Source: CAWDZK01 sp963726615
GTDB lineage: Bacteria > Actinomycetota > Actinomycetes > JACCUZ01
NCBI GenBank assembly: GCA_963726615.1
Contig: CAVSCX010000016.1
Span: forward strand, 186,001-250,000
Length of the DNA: 64,000 nt
Direction of reading: 5' to 3'
The notes below the pieces were generated by a model. The model ran no database searches. It was not told the origin of the DNA and saw only the letters and a list, made by a program, of their open reading frames with translations. Below, in pieces: positions 55,701 to 63,864 of this stretch (positions are counted from its first letter, which is position 1; each line of letters starts with the position of its first letter). The position numbers were made by a program, and so were the translations under genes.

Positions 55701-56507
55701 TCAGGCGAAGGGCGGCCGCCAGGTGCCCACGGCCACCGACACCGTGGTGGCGAGGGCGACGGTCAGCAGGGTGAGAGCCACCAGTGCCCGGTCCCGCGCC
55801 AGGAGCGGCTGCGGGCGGGCGACGGTGCGGACGGTGTCGGTGGCGCCGAAGCCACGGGCCTCCATCGCTGTCGCCAGCCGCACGCCGCGCCGTACGGCGG
55901 CCACCAGGACGGCCAGGATCTGCGCGGCGAAGGCCCGCAGGTGCGCGACCGGCGACCGGCCGGGGTCGAGACCGCGGGCGCGCCGGGCCCTGGCGACCTG
56001 CTGCCAGTCGGCCGAGAGCAGCGGTAGCAGCCTCAACGCCGCCAGCGCGCCGTAGGCGAACCGGGCCGGTGCGTGCCAGCGCTGGACCAGCGCGTCGGCG
56101 AGGTCCATGGGGTCGGTGGTGGCGAGCACGAGGACACCAGGGAGCGCGATCGCGAGCAGGCGCAACGAGATGCCGGTCGCCGAGGCGACGGCGCGCGAGG
56201 TGACGTCGACCGGGCCGACATCGAGCAGGACGCGGCCGCCCTCGACGACGAGCAGGTTGGTCAGGGCGACGCCGGCGGCACCGACAAGCAGCGGCCAGCA
56301 CCTTCGTGCCAGTCTCCCCGGCGAGACCCCCGTCAGGGGCACGACGGCGAGCTCGACGGCGAGCAGGAGCGACGGCGTGAGCGGGTCCAGGGTGACGAGC
56401 AGACCCACCGCCACGACCACGGCCGCCGTGATCTTCGCGACCGGGTTGAACCGGGCGAGTGCCGCGTCGGGGTCCGGCGCCAACGGAGCGAGCAACCCGG
56501 TGATCAT
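55701..56507 (-). CDS. ecfT: ECF transporter transmembrane component EcfT
   Basis: 268 residues, six helices. The two ATPase-coupling motifs are ARRARGLDPG and ATAMEARGFG (A-R-G). ATG 56507 overlaps the ATPase stop. Third gene of ykoE-like S component, fused ATPase, EcfT. A dedicated vitamin transporter, given the fused ATPase and the riboswitch. Confidence 0.9.
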   Translation of the reverse strand: MITGLLAPLAPDPDAALARFNPVAKITAAVVVAVGLLVTLDPLTPSLLLAVELAVVPLTGVSPGRLARRCWPLLVGAAGVALTNLLVVEGGRVLLDVGPVDVTSRAVASATGISLRLLAIALPGVLVLATTDPMDLADALVQRWHAPARFAYGALAALRLLPLLSADWQQVARARRARGLDPGRSPVAHLRAFAAQILAVLVAAVRRGVRLATAMEARGFGATDTVRTVARPQPLLARDRALVALTLLTVALATTVSVAVGTWRPPFA

Positions 56508-57988
56508 GCCGGGTCACCCACGCTCGCGCGGGAATGATCCTTCATGATCACGGTCTGGTCGGCGAGGGCATCGACGAGCTCGAGGTCGTGGGTGACCAGC
56601 ACCAGGCCGCAGCCGCCGTCGCGCAGCTCCGCGAGAAGCTCGACCAGCTCGGCCCAGGTCAGCGAGTCCTGCCCGAACGTCGGCTCGTCCGCCACGACGA
56701 CGCGTGGTGAGGTCGCGATCGCCGTGGCCACCGACAGCCGGCGCTTCTCCCCGCCGGAGAGCGTGTACGGGTTGGCCGCGGCGAGGTGGGCCAGCCCGAG
56801 CCGCTGCAGGAGCTCGTCGGCGCGGGAGCCAGCGGCTGAGGGGGTCGCCCCGGCCTGCCGCGGTCCGACGAGCAGCTCGTCCCGCACGGTCGAGGTGACG
56901 ATCTGGTGCTCAGGGTCCTGGAAGACCGTCCCGATCCGGCGGACCAGGTCGCGCCCCCGCCAGCGCCACAGCGGCCGGGCCGGCTCCGGCGGGTCGAGGC
57001 CGGGCCCGGGGCGCACCTCACCGGCTGTCGGCTGCAGCAGCCCGGCCAGCGCCAGCGCGAGCGTCGACTTCCCGGCGCCGTTCGGCCCGGTGAGCGCGAG
57101 CGCCGCGCCCGCCCGCACGTCGAGGTCCGTGGCGGGCAGCGCGTCCGCGGCGGCGGCGGGGTACCTGACCCGCACGCCCTCGGCCGTGAGCAGCGCCGGA
57201 CCCGGCACCGCGTCGGTCCTCCGCCGTACGACGGGGTGCCGTCCGGGCACCCAGACCCCGGCTGCAGCGAGCGCCGCCCCCTGCACGCCGAAGACCTCGG
57301 CCGGCGGTCCGTCGGCGGCCACGCCGCCGCCGGGGGCGAGGACGACAGCGCGGGTGACCAGGTCGATCACCTGCTCCACCCGGTGCTCGACAAGCACTGC
57401 GGTGGCACCGGACTCGGCCAGCACCCGGGCGAGCACGCCGCGGACCAGGGTGACGCCGGCCGGGTCGAGGTTCGCGGTGACCTCGTCGAGCAGCAGCAGG
57501 CCGGGCCGCAGGGCGAGCACCCCCGCCAGCGCCAGCCGCTGCTGCTCACCACCCGAGAGCCGTCCTGTGTCGGCGTCCCGCCCGTGGCGGAAGCCGACCT
57601 GTTCCAGCGCCTCGTCGACGCGGCGCCAGATCTCGTCCGGTGCGACCCCGCGGTTCTCCAGCCCGAACGCCACGTCGTCGCCTGCCCGGCCCATCACCAG
57701 GGCGGACCCCGGGTCCTGCAGGACGAGGCCGGCGCGGGACCGGGCGTCGCGGCTCGGCCGGCCGTCGAGCCGGATCTCGCCTTCCTGCTCGCCGCCGTGG
57801 CCCGGCTCGAGCAGGCCGGCCAGCGCCGCGAGCAGGGTGGACTTGCCCGCGCCGGACGGGCCGAGCAGCAGCACCCGCTCGCCCGGCTCGACCCGCAGGT
57901 CCACCCCGCGCAGCGCCCAGGAGCGCCGGCCGCCGTGCCGCCAGCCCCAGCCGTGCGCCTCGACCGCCGTGGCCGCGGTTGCCGGCAC
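56504..57988 (-). CDS. Fused double ATPase of ECF transporter
   Basis: 494 residues, two ABC domains in one chain. First: Walker A GPSGAGKSTLL, LSGGEQQRLALAGVLALRPGLLLLDEVTANLD. Second: GPNGAGKSTLALALAGL, VFQDPEHQIVTSTV, LSGGEKRRLSVATAIATSPRVVVADEPTFGQD. GTG 57988 gives a family-like start PATAATAVEAHGW; it lies 19 bases after the S-component stop. Both sites look active. Corresponds to YkoD of the YkoEDC HMP/thiamine transporter. Confidence 0.92.
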   Translation of the reverse strand: MPATAATAVEAHGWGWRHGGRRSWALRGVDLRVEPGERVLLLGPSGAGKSTLLAALAGLLEPGHGGEQEGEIRLDGRPSRDARSRAGLVLQDPGSALVMGRAGDDVAFGLENRGVAPDEIWRRVDEALEQVGFRHGRDADTGRLSGGEQQRLALAGVLALRPGLLLLDEVTANLDPAGVTLVRGVLARVLAESGATAVLVEHRVEQVIDLVTRAVVLAPGGGVAADGPPAEVFGVQGAALAAAGVWVPGRHPVVRRRTDAVPGPALLTAEGVRVRYPAAAADALPATDLDVRAGAALALTGPNGAGKSTLALALAGLLQPTAGEVRPGPGLDPPEPARPLWRWRGRDLVRRIGTVFQDPEHQIVTSTVRDELLVGPRQAGATPSAAGSRADELLQRLGLAHLAAANPYTLSGGEKRRLSVATAIATSPRVVVADEPTFGQDSLTWAELVELLAELRDGGCGLVLVTHDLELVDALADQTVIMKDHSRASVGDPA

Positions 57989-58007
57989 GGCGTGGCGAGC
58001 TGTCAGC

Positions 58008-58634
58008 TCAGACCCGGGCCTGGTCGGCGCCGGCCGCGAAGGGCGCCAGCACCCCGGTGCGGGCCAGCGCACGGACGAGCAGCCACGAGCCGAGGCCGGC
58101 GACGACGGCCGAGCTCACCGCGAGCAGGACGCCGTAGGACAGCTGCCACCCGCCGGGCCAGTCGGCGTAGTACAGGACGAGGTCGAGCAGCGCCGCGCCC
58201 ACACCGGCGAGCGCGCCCGCCAGCAGCGCCGTGTGCAGCCGCCAGGACGCGTACAGGGTCATCGCGAACACGATCTCGACAGCGGCGCCCTGGACCAGGC
58301 CGTACATGACGACGCTGAGCCCCCACGAGGTGCCGAGCAGGGCCGACACGATCGACGCCACCAGCTCGACGTAGACCGCGGCCCCGCGCCGGCGCAGCAC
58401 CAGGGCGCCGAGGACGCCGGGCATCAGCCACACGCCGTACATGAAGCCCTGGCCGGGCGGGAACGCGGTGAAGGCCGGCTGGACCGCGTTCCACAGGGTG
58501 CCCCAGGCCCAGAAGACGACCCCGAACGCGACCGCGATCGCCGACGCCACGACGACGTCGACGGTGCGCCAGGGACCGGTGCCGCGGGTCCCGGTGGTGC
58601 CGGTGCTGCCGACCGGCCTCGTGGTGGTGCTCAT
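58008..58634 (-). CDS. ykoE: YkoE-type substrate-binding S component (thiamine/HMP)
   Basis: 208 residues, about five helices. WRTVDVVVASAIAVAFGVVFWAWGTLWNAVQP, QGFMYGVWLMPGVLGALVLRRRGAAVYVELVASIVSALLG and TSWGLSVVMYGLVQGAAVEIVFAM are typical of the YkoE family. ATG 58634 with AGGAG six bases away. A TPP riboswitch upstream strongly supports thiamine or its pyrimidine precursor as substrate. Confidence 0.92.
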   Translation of the reverse strand: MSTTTRPVGSTGTTGTRGTGPWRTVDVVVASAIAVAFGVVFWAWGTLWNAVQPAFTAFPPGQGFMYGVWLMPGVLGALVLRRRGAAVYVELVASIVSALLGTSWGLSVVMYGLVQGAAVEIVFAMTLYASWRLHTALLAGALAGVGAALLDLVLYYADWPGGWQLSYGVLLAVSSAVVAGLGSWLLVRALARTGVLAPFAAGADQARV

Positions 58635-58640
58635 CTCTCG

Positions 58641-58660
58641 CTCCTGTCCGGATGGACAGG
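58641..58660 (-). promoter_or_regulatory. Hairpin covering the ykoE ribosome-binding site
   Basis: On the minus strand CCTGTCC (58,660-58,654) pairs with GGACAGG (58,649-58,643) around a four-base loop. The AGGAG Shine-Dalgarno (58,645-58,641) shares three bases with the second arm. Lies between the riboswitch and the start codon, so it can act as the expression platform that hides the site. Confidence 0.6.
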
Positions 58661-58731
58661 GACGCGTAGTGCTCTGAGTGCCGCGACGGCCGTACCGCCG
58701 GCGGCGGTGCGGAACGCCACGGGGGAAACCG

Positions 58732-58822
58732 ACTCCCTGCGCTGGCATTACCCAGATCAGGTTGGAGGGTCTGCGGCCGCGAGGGTCCGGGCCGCACTCT
58801 CAGCGCTGCTGCGCTCCCCTGT
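58732..58822 (-). promoter_or_regulatory. TPP riboswitch (THI element)
   Basis: Read on the minus strand: AGGGGAGC, then GCTGAGAGTGCGG (P2/J3-2), GACCCTCC, AACCTGATCTGG, GTAATGCCAGCGCAGGGA. All consensus blocks are present in order (CTGAGA, ACCCT, ACCTGATCTGGnTAATGCCAGCG, AGGGA). It controls the thiamine transporter operon. A second strong GC hairpin (about 58,690-58,712) lies between aptamer and ribosome-binding site and may take part in switching. Confidence 0.93.
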
Positions 58823-58909
58823 GGTTCTGGTTCACGGGTGTGGTGCGGTCCTGACGCTAGCATCCGGACGCAGGGGAAGCACCCGGCCGCCGTCGTGGTG
58901 GGAGCCGCT

Positions 58910-58980
58910 GTGACAGCACCCCTGATCGCCGTCACCGGCTCCACCGGCCACCTTGACGGGCACCCTCGCCCGCCCACCGT
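58910..58980 (+). pseudogene. Remnant start of an NmrA-like NAD(P)-binding protein
   Basis: A GTG at 58910 preceded by GGTGGGAG encodes TAPLIAVTGSTGHLDG, the canonical Rossmann start of NmrA/SDR-type NAD(P)H-binding proteins (TGSTGxxG, last Gly displaced). After about 15 codons similarity stops and no such domain follows before csoR. Looks like the 5' stub left after a deletion or the csoR operon insertion. Small, so moderate confidence. Confidence 0.5.
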
Positions 58981-59057
58981 CCCGCGCTCGACCACGTCCA
59001 CGTGGGGTAGAGCACGCCCAGGTGATCAACCGACGGCGGGTGACGGGTTGCACCGGC

Positions 59058-59072
59058 TACCCCACGGGGGTA
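59058..59072. promoter_or_regulatory. CsoR operator 1
   Basis: TACCCCACGGGGGTA, a near-perfect palindrome matching the G-tract CsoR/RcnR operator type. 56 bases upstream of csoR. Confidence 0.8.
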
Positions 59073-59092
59073 TGGTGGCGCCCACGACCAGA

Positions 59093-59107
59093 TACCCCAT
59101 GGGGGTA
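59093..59107. promoter_or_regulatory. CsoR operator 2
   Basis: TACCCCATGGGGGTA, the second copy, 35 bases from the first, centre to centre, and 21 bases before the csoR ATG. Two operators flanking the likely promoter suit cooperative repression released by Cu(I). Confidence 0.82.
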
Positions 59108-59127
59108 CGCGACCAGCGGAGGCGACG

Positions 59128-59415
59128 ATGCCGACGTACGGCTACAGCGCTCGCAAGGACAGCCACCTCAAGCGGCTGCGCCGGGTCGAGGGCCAGGTCC
59201 GCGGCCTGCAGAGGATGGTCGAGGAGGACAAGTACTGCATCGACATCCTCACCCAGGTGTCGGCCGCCACCAAGGCGCTGCAGTCGTTCTCGCTCGAGCT
59301 GCTGGAGGAGCACCTCGCCCACTGCGTCGTCGAGGCCGCCCAGCGCGGCGGGTCCGAGGCCGACGAGAAGGTCCGCGAGGCCTCCGAGGCCATCGCCCGT
59401 CTGGTCCGCAGCTGA
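59128..59415 (+). CDS. csoR: Copper-sensing repressor CsoR
   Basis: 95 residues, all-helical DUF156. Copper ligands are present: Cys37 (KYCIDIL), His62 and Cys66 (EEHLAHC), the full C-H-C Cu(I) set. GGAGG precedes the ATG. Derepresses the downstream copZ, secreted protein, copA and GNAT genes when copper rises, through the two operators just upstream. Confidence 0.95.
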   Translation: MPTYGYSARKDSHLKRLRRVEGQVRGLQRMVEEDKYCIDILTQVSAATKALQSFSLELLEEHLAHCVVEAAQRGGSEADEKVREASEAIARLVRS

Positions 59416-59441
59416 CACCACCACCCACGGAGGAGCACACC

Positions 59442-59666
59442 ATGAGCAGCACCGCCACCTACGGCGTCATCGGCATGACCTGCGGCCACTGCGTGCAGGC
59501 CGTCAGCGGTGAGCTGCACGAGATCCCCGGCGTGCTGAACGTCGAGGTCGAGCTCATCGAGGGCGGCACCTCCGTCGTACGGGTCGTGAGCGACGAGCCG
59601 CTGCCGGCGGAGACCGTGCGCGAGGCCGTCGACGAAGCAGGGTACGAGCTGGCCGTCACGCCATGA
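59442..59666 (+). CDS. copZ: Copper chaperone, HMA domain (CopZ)
   Basis: 74 residues, ATG with GGAGG upstream. GMTCGHCVQAV holds Cys14 and Cys17, the metal-binding pair of the ferredoxin-like HMA fold; ELHEIPGVLNVEVELIEGG follows. Delivers Cu(I) to CopA. Stop overlaps the next gene (ATGA). Confidence 0.95.
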   Translation: MSSTATYGVIGMTCGHCVQAVSGELHEIPGVLNVEVELIEGGTSVVRVVSDEPLPAETVREAVDEAGYELAVTP

Positions 59667-60616
59667 GGACGAGCACGACCCTGGGCCTCTACGCCGGGTG
59701 CCTGGCCGCCGTCCTCGTCGCCGCCGCCGGTGTCGGCCGCGCTGTCGGTCCGGTCGCCGGGGACGCCGCCACCGCCGGCAGCCACGGCGGCGCGATGCCG
59801 GGCAACCCCGTGCCGACCCACGAGTCGGCGTCCCATGACGAGAGTGCGCACGGCGGGAGTGCCCCGGGCGACGGCCCGCACGACGACGCCGAGCTGCCCG
59901 GCCTCGCGGTCTCGGCGGCCGGCTACACGCTGCGACTCGGCGCCGGGACCGCACCCGCCCGTGGCGCGACGCCACTGTCGTTCGTGATCGAAGGTCCTGA
60001 CGGCAGTCCCCTGACGTCATACGTGCGGACGCACACCAAGGAGCTGCACCTCGTCGTCGTCCGGCGGGACCTCACGACCTTCCAGCACGTGCACCCGACG
60101 AGGGCCGCCGACGGCACCTGGTCGGTCCCCCTGGACCTGGGCTCGCCCGGCACCTACCGGGTGCTCGCCGACTTCCAGCCGCGCGGGCTCGACCGGTCGC
60201 TGACCCTCGGTGCCGATCTCGCCGTGGCGGGTGTGTTCACCCCCGCTGCGCCACCTCCGCCCGTGCCGACGGCAGCGGCCGGCGAGGGCTACGTCGTCAG
60301 CCTCACCGGCAGTGCCCGCGCGGGTCGGGAGACCGAGCTGCGGATGGCCGTGGCCCGGCACGGGCGGCCGGTCACCGACCTGCACCCGTACCTCGGCGCG
60401 TACGGCCACCTCGTCGCGCTGCGCACCGACGACCTCGCCTACCTGCACGTGCACCCGACGGGAGACGGCGGGCATGCCTCCACAGGCTCGAGAGGGGGCC
60501 CGGAGCTCGGGTTCATGACGACCTTCCCGACCGCGGGCACGTACCGGCTGTTCCTCGACGTCAAGGTCGGCGGCGCGGTCCGCACCGCGGCATTCACCGT
60601 CGAGGTGCCGCGATGA
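59663..60616 (+). CDS. Secreted His-rich copper-operon protein
   Basis: 317 residues. N-terminal signal sequence (LGLYAGCLAAVLVAAAGVGRAV), then a His/Asp-rich linker (HESASHDESAHGG, about residues 50-80). Two related beta-sandwich halves follow, each with His pairs: HTKELHLVVVRRDLTTFQHVHPT in the first and LHPYLGAYGHLVALRTDDLAYLHVHP in the second. Position between copZ and copA, and the His spacing, suggest periplasmic-side copper binding; this is inference. Coupled at both ends by four-base overlaps. Confidence 0.85.
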   Translation: MRTSTTLGLYAGCLAAVLVAAAGVGRAVGPVAGDAATAGSHGGAMPGNPVPTHESASHDESAHGGSAPGDGPHDDAELPGLAVSAAGYTLRLGAGTAPARGATPLSFVIEGPDGSPLTSYVRTHTKELHLVVVRRDLTTFQHVHPTRAADGTWSVPLDLGSPGTYRVLADFQPRGLDRSLTLGADLAVAGVFTPAAPPPPVPTAAAGEGYVVSLTGSARAGRETELRMAVARHGRPVTDLHPYLGAYGHLVALRTDDLAYLHVHPTGDGGHASTGSRGGPELGFMTTFPTAGTYRLFLDVKVGGAVRTAAFTVEVPR

Positions 60617-62904
60617 CCGACCAGCTGCACGTACCGGACAGCGTCGTCGACCTGCAGATCAGCGGCATGACGTGCGCGTCCTGCGCGATGCGGATCGAGA
60701 AGAAGCTGAACCGGATGGAGGGCGTGACGGCGTCGGTCAACTACGCCACCGAGAAGGCGCGGGTCACCTACGCGGGCTCGGTGAGCACCGACGACCTGCT
60801 CGCGACGGTCGAGCGCACGGGCTACTCGGCGGCGCTGCCCGAGACGGCAGCGCCCGGGGCCGAGCAGGATGCTGCCGGCGCCCCTGAGGACGTGGAGCTG
60901 ACGACGCTTCGTCAGCGCGTGATCGGCAGCGTCCTGCTCGCCGTGCCGGTGATCCTGCTTTCGATGGTCCCGGCTCTGCAGTTCGACGGGTGGCAGTGGC
61001 TCTCCCTCACCCTCGCCGCGCCGGTGGTCACCTGGGCCGCCTGGCCGTTCCACCGCGCCACGCTGACCAACCTGCGGCACGGCGCCAGCACCATGGACAC
61101 CCTGGTCTCGCTCGGGGTGGTCGCCGCGTTCGGCTGGTCGCTCTACGCCCTCTTCCTCGGTGGGGCAGGGGAGATCGGCATGTCGATGCCGTTCACCCTG
61201 GTGCCCTCCCGCGGCTCCGGTGCCGACGAGATCTACCTCGAGGTCGCCTCGGGCGTGACGATGTTCCTGCTCGTCGGCCGCTTCCTCGAGGCACGCGCCC
61301 GGCGCAGCAGCGGGGCCGCACTCCGTGCGCTGCTGTCGATGGGCGCGAAGGACGTCGCCGTCCTGCGCGACGGCCGGGAGGTGCGGGTCGCGGTCGCCGA
61401 CCTCGTCGTGGGCGACGAGTTCGTCGTCCGCCCCGGGGAGAAGGTCGCGACCGACGGCACCGTGGTGTCGGGCACCTCGGCCGTCGACGCCTCGATGCTC
61501 ACCGGCGAGCCGGTCCCGGTCGAGGTCGGCCCCGGTGACGACGTCACCGGAGCCACGGTGAACGCCGGCGGCCGGCTCGTCGTCCGTGCCACCCGGGTGG
61601 GAGGGGACACCCAGCTCGCCCAGCTCGCCCGGCTGGTCGAGTCGGCGCAGAGCGGCAAGGCCGAGGTCCAGCGTCTCGCCGACCGCGTGTCGGCCGTGTT
61701 CGTCCCGGTGGTGATCGCGCTCGCGGTCGCGACGCTCGGCTTCTGGCTCGGCACCGGGGCCCGGCCGGAACTGGCGTTCACGGCGACAGTCGCGGTCCTC
61801 ATCATCGCCTGCCCGTGCGCCCTCGGACTCGCGACGCCGACGGCGCTGCTGGTCGGGACCGGCCGCGGGGCCCAGCTGGGGATCCTCATCAAGGGCCCCG
61901 AGGTGCTCGAGCGCACTCGTCGGGTCGACACCGTGGTCCTGGACAAGACCGGCACGGTGACCGAGGGCCGGATGCAGCTGGTCGACGTCGTAACCGCGGA
62001 CGGTGTGGACCGGCGCGAGCTGCTGCTCCTGGCCGGCGCGCTCGAGCTGGCCAGCGAGCATCCCGTCGCCGCCGCCGTGGCAGCGGCGGCCGCGGCGGAG
62101 GTAGGGGCTCTCCCGGCCGTCGACGGCTTCGCCAACGTCGAGGGCATGGGCGTACAGGGTGTGGTCGCCGGCCCGGGGGGCACCAGCCACGCAGTGGTCG
62201 TCGGACGACCGGCGCTGCTCGCCGAGTGGTCGCAGCCGCTCCCGGCCGACCTGGCGGCGGCCGTGACGAGCTTCGAGCAGCAGGGCCGCACCGTCGTGGC
62301 CGTCGGCTGGGACGGCGCCGCCCGTGGCCTGCTCGTCGTGGCCGACACCGTGAAGGCCACCAGTGCCGAGGCCGTCCGCCGGCTCAGGGTCCTCGGGCTG
62401 CGGCCGGTGCTGCTCACCGGCGACAACGCCGCGGCCGCCGCGACGGTGGCCCACGAGGTCGGCATCGACCCGGACGACGTGGTGGCCGGCGTCCTGCCGG
62501 CCGGCAAGGTCGACGAGGTACGCCGGCTGCAGGCCGAGGGCCGAGTGGTCGCGATGGTGGGCGACGGCGTCAACGACGCGGCGGCTCTGGCGACGGCCGA
62601 CCTCGGCCTGGCCATGGGCACCGGCACCGACGTCGCGATGGAGGCGTCCGACCTCACCCTGGTGCGCGGCGACCTGCGGGCGGCCGCCGACGCGATCCGG
62701 CTGTCCCGCGCGACGCTGCGCACCATCAAGACCAACCTCGGCTGGGCTTTCGGCTACAACGTCGCGGCGCTGCCCCTCGCCGCAGCAGGCCTGCTCAACC
62801 CGATGATCGCCGGTGCCGCGATGGCGGCGAGCTCGGTTCTCGTCGTCACGAACAGCCTGCGGCTGCGCCGGTTCCGTGCGACCTCCGACATCATCAGCGC
62901 ATGA
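60613..62904 (+). CDS. copA: Copper-exporting P1B-type ATPase
   Basis: 763 residues. One N-terminal HMA domain with GMTCASC (Cys21, Cys24), eight helices, A-domain TGEPVPVE, the transport CPC motif in ACPCALGLATPTALL near 400, phosphorylation DKTGTVTEG near 442, HP motif SEHPVA, and GDGVNDAAALATADLGLAMGTGTDVA near 650. All elements intact. Exports Cu(I) from the cytoplasm. Starts in the stop of the previous gene and its own stop overlaps the next start. Confidence 0.96.
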   Translation: MTDQLHVPDSVVDLQISGMTCASCAMRIEKKLNRMEGVTASVNYATEKARVTYAGSVSTDDLLATVERTGYSAALPETAAPGAEQDAAGAPEDVELTTLRQRVIGSVLLAVPVILLSMVPALQFDGWQWLSLTLAAPVVTWAAWPFHRATLTNLRHGASTMDTLVSLGVVAAFGWSLYALFLGGAGEIGMSMPFTLVPSRGSGADEIYLEVASGVTMFLLVGRFLEARARRSSGAALRALLSMGAKDVAVLRDGREVRVAVADLVVGDEFVVRPGEKVATDGTVVSGTSAVDASMLTGEPVPVEVGPGDDVTGATVNAGGRLVVRATRVGGDTQLAQLARLVESAQSGKAEVQRLADRVSAVFVPVVIALAVATLGFWLGTGARPELAFTATVAVLIIACPCALGLATPTALLVGTGRGAQLGILIKGPEVLERTRRVDTVVLDKTGTVTEGRMQLVDVVTADGVDRRELLLLAGALELASEHPVAAAVAAAAAAEVGALPAVDGFANVEGMGVQGVVAGPGGTSHAVVVGRPALLAEWSQPLPADLAAAVTSFEQQGRTVVAVGWDGAARGLLVVADTVKATSAEAVRRLRVLGLRPVLLTGDNAAAAATVAHEVGIDPDDVVAGVLPAGKVDEVRRLQAEGRVVAMVGDGVNDAAALATADLGLAMGTGTDVAMEASDLTLVRGDLRAAADAIRLSRATLRTIKTNLGWAFGYNVAALPLAAAGLLNPMIAGAAMAASSVLVVTNSLRLRRFRATSDIISA

Positions 62905-63674
62905 CCGACAGCCCGCCGTTGGACGACCCGACCCGCGGTGTGGTCGAGGTCCCGGCCTCCCTGCGCGCGCACTGGCAGGCGTGGACAGGCGCCTCGGACG
63001 AGGACATCGGAGTGCTCGGCTCCGGACAGAGCGGCCGGGTGGTGGTTGTCGGGTCCGCCGGCCGCGAGCAGCCGGGATGGGACGGCGCGGTGCACCCCGT
63101 CACGGGCGTCGTGGACCCGGCGGGCAATGCGGTCGTGTCGCTGCCGGCCGGCTACGAGGGGCGCGCCCGGGCGGTGGTGGCCGGCGGGGGGGATCTCGAC
63201 GACCTGAGGTCGGCGTTGCCGGCACTGCTGGGGCGGCCGGACAGCGTGGTCGGCCGCGGCGTCTGCCGGTGGGCGGTCGACGTCCCGTCCGCCCGGGTGC
63301 TCCCGGACGTCGGGAGGTGGGTCCCCGCGGCTGACCCGAGGGTGCCGGCCTGGCTGAAGCCCTTCGGCGGTGAGGTGCTGGTGGTCCTCGACGACGACGT
63401 CTACGTCGCCGGGGTCGGGCTCAAGCGGCACGACGCGCACGGCCAGGAGATCTCGGTCGGCACCGAGGAGGCTGCACGCGGGCGGGGGCTGGCCCGGCGC
63501 CTCGTGGCCCAGGCGGCGCGCAGGCTGCTGGCAGACGGCATCGTGCCGACGTACCTGCACGACCCCGCCAACGCTGCCTCGGCGCGGGTCGCCGACGCCG
63601 CGGGGTTCCCGGACCGCGGCTGGACCGTCCTCGGCCTTTTCGGCCCGGTCGAGCTCGACGAGCGGGTCCGGTAG
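62901..63674 (+). CDS. GNAT acetyltransferase coupled to copA
   Basis: 257 residues, ATG overlapping the copA stop (ATGA). GNAT signature near the end: VAGVGLKRHDAHGQEISVGTEEAARGRGLARRLVAQAARRLLADG, YLHDPANAASARVADAAGF. The N-terminal half (about 1-150) is less conserved. Tight coupling to a copper pump is unusual for GNATs and suggests a role under copper stress; substrate unknown. Confidence 0.8.
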   Translation: MTDSPPLDDPTRGVVEVPASLRAHWQAWTGASDEDIGVLGSGQSGRVVVVGSAGREQPGWDGAVHPVTGVVDPAGNAVVSLPAGYEGRARAVVAGGGDLDDLRSALPALLGRPDSVVGRGVCRWAVDVPSARVLPDVGRWVPAADPRVPAWLKPFGGEVLVVLDDDVYVAGVGLKRHDAHGQEISVGTEEAARGRGLARRLVAQAARRLLADGIVPTYLHDPANAASARVADAAGFPDRGWTVLGLFGPVELDERVR

Positions 63675-63740
63675 TGGCTGCGGCCCGGCCGGCCGGCCAG
63701 GCCGGCGCGGTACCGTCGCAGCGGCTGCACGTCAGTCATG

Positions 63741-63825
63741 GGCGGGGTCGCCTAGCGGCCGATGGCACGCGCCTTGAAAGCGCGCAACGGGAAACCGTTC
63801 GTGGGTTCGAATCCCACCCCCGCCG
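63741..63825 (+). tRNA. tRNA-Ser (anticodon UGA)
   Basis: 85 bases, 3' CCA not encoded. The acceptor GGCGGGG (63,741-63,747) pairs with CCCCGCC (63,818-63,824). The anticodon loop CTTGAAA gives UGA between CGCGC and GCGCG stems; a long variable arm (ACGGGAAACCGT) marks a type II tRNA-Ser; the T arm is GTGGG TTCGAAT CCCAC. Confidence 0.95.
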
Positions 63826-63864
63826 CCGGATCACCGGCTGCCCGTCCCGGCCGGGTGTCCCGCT

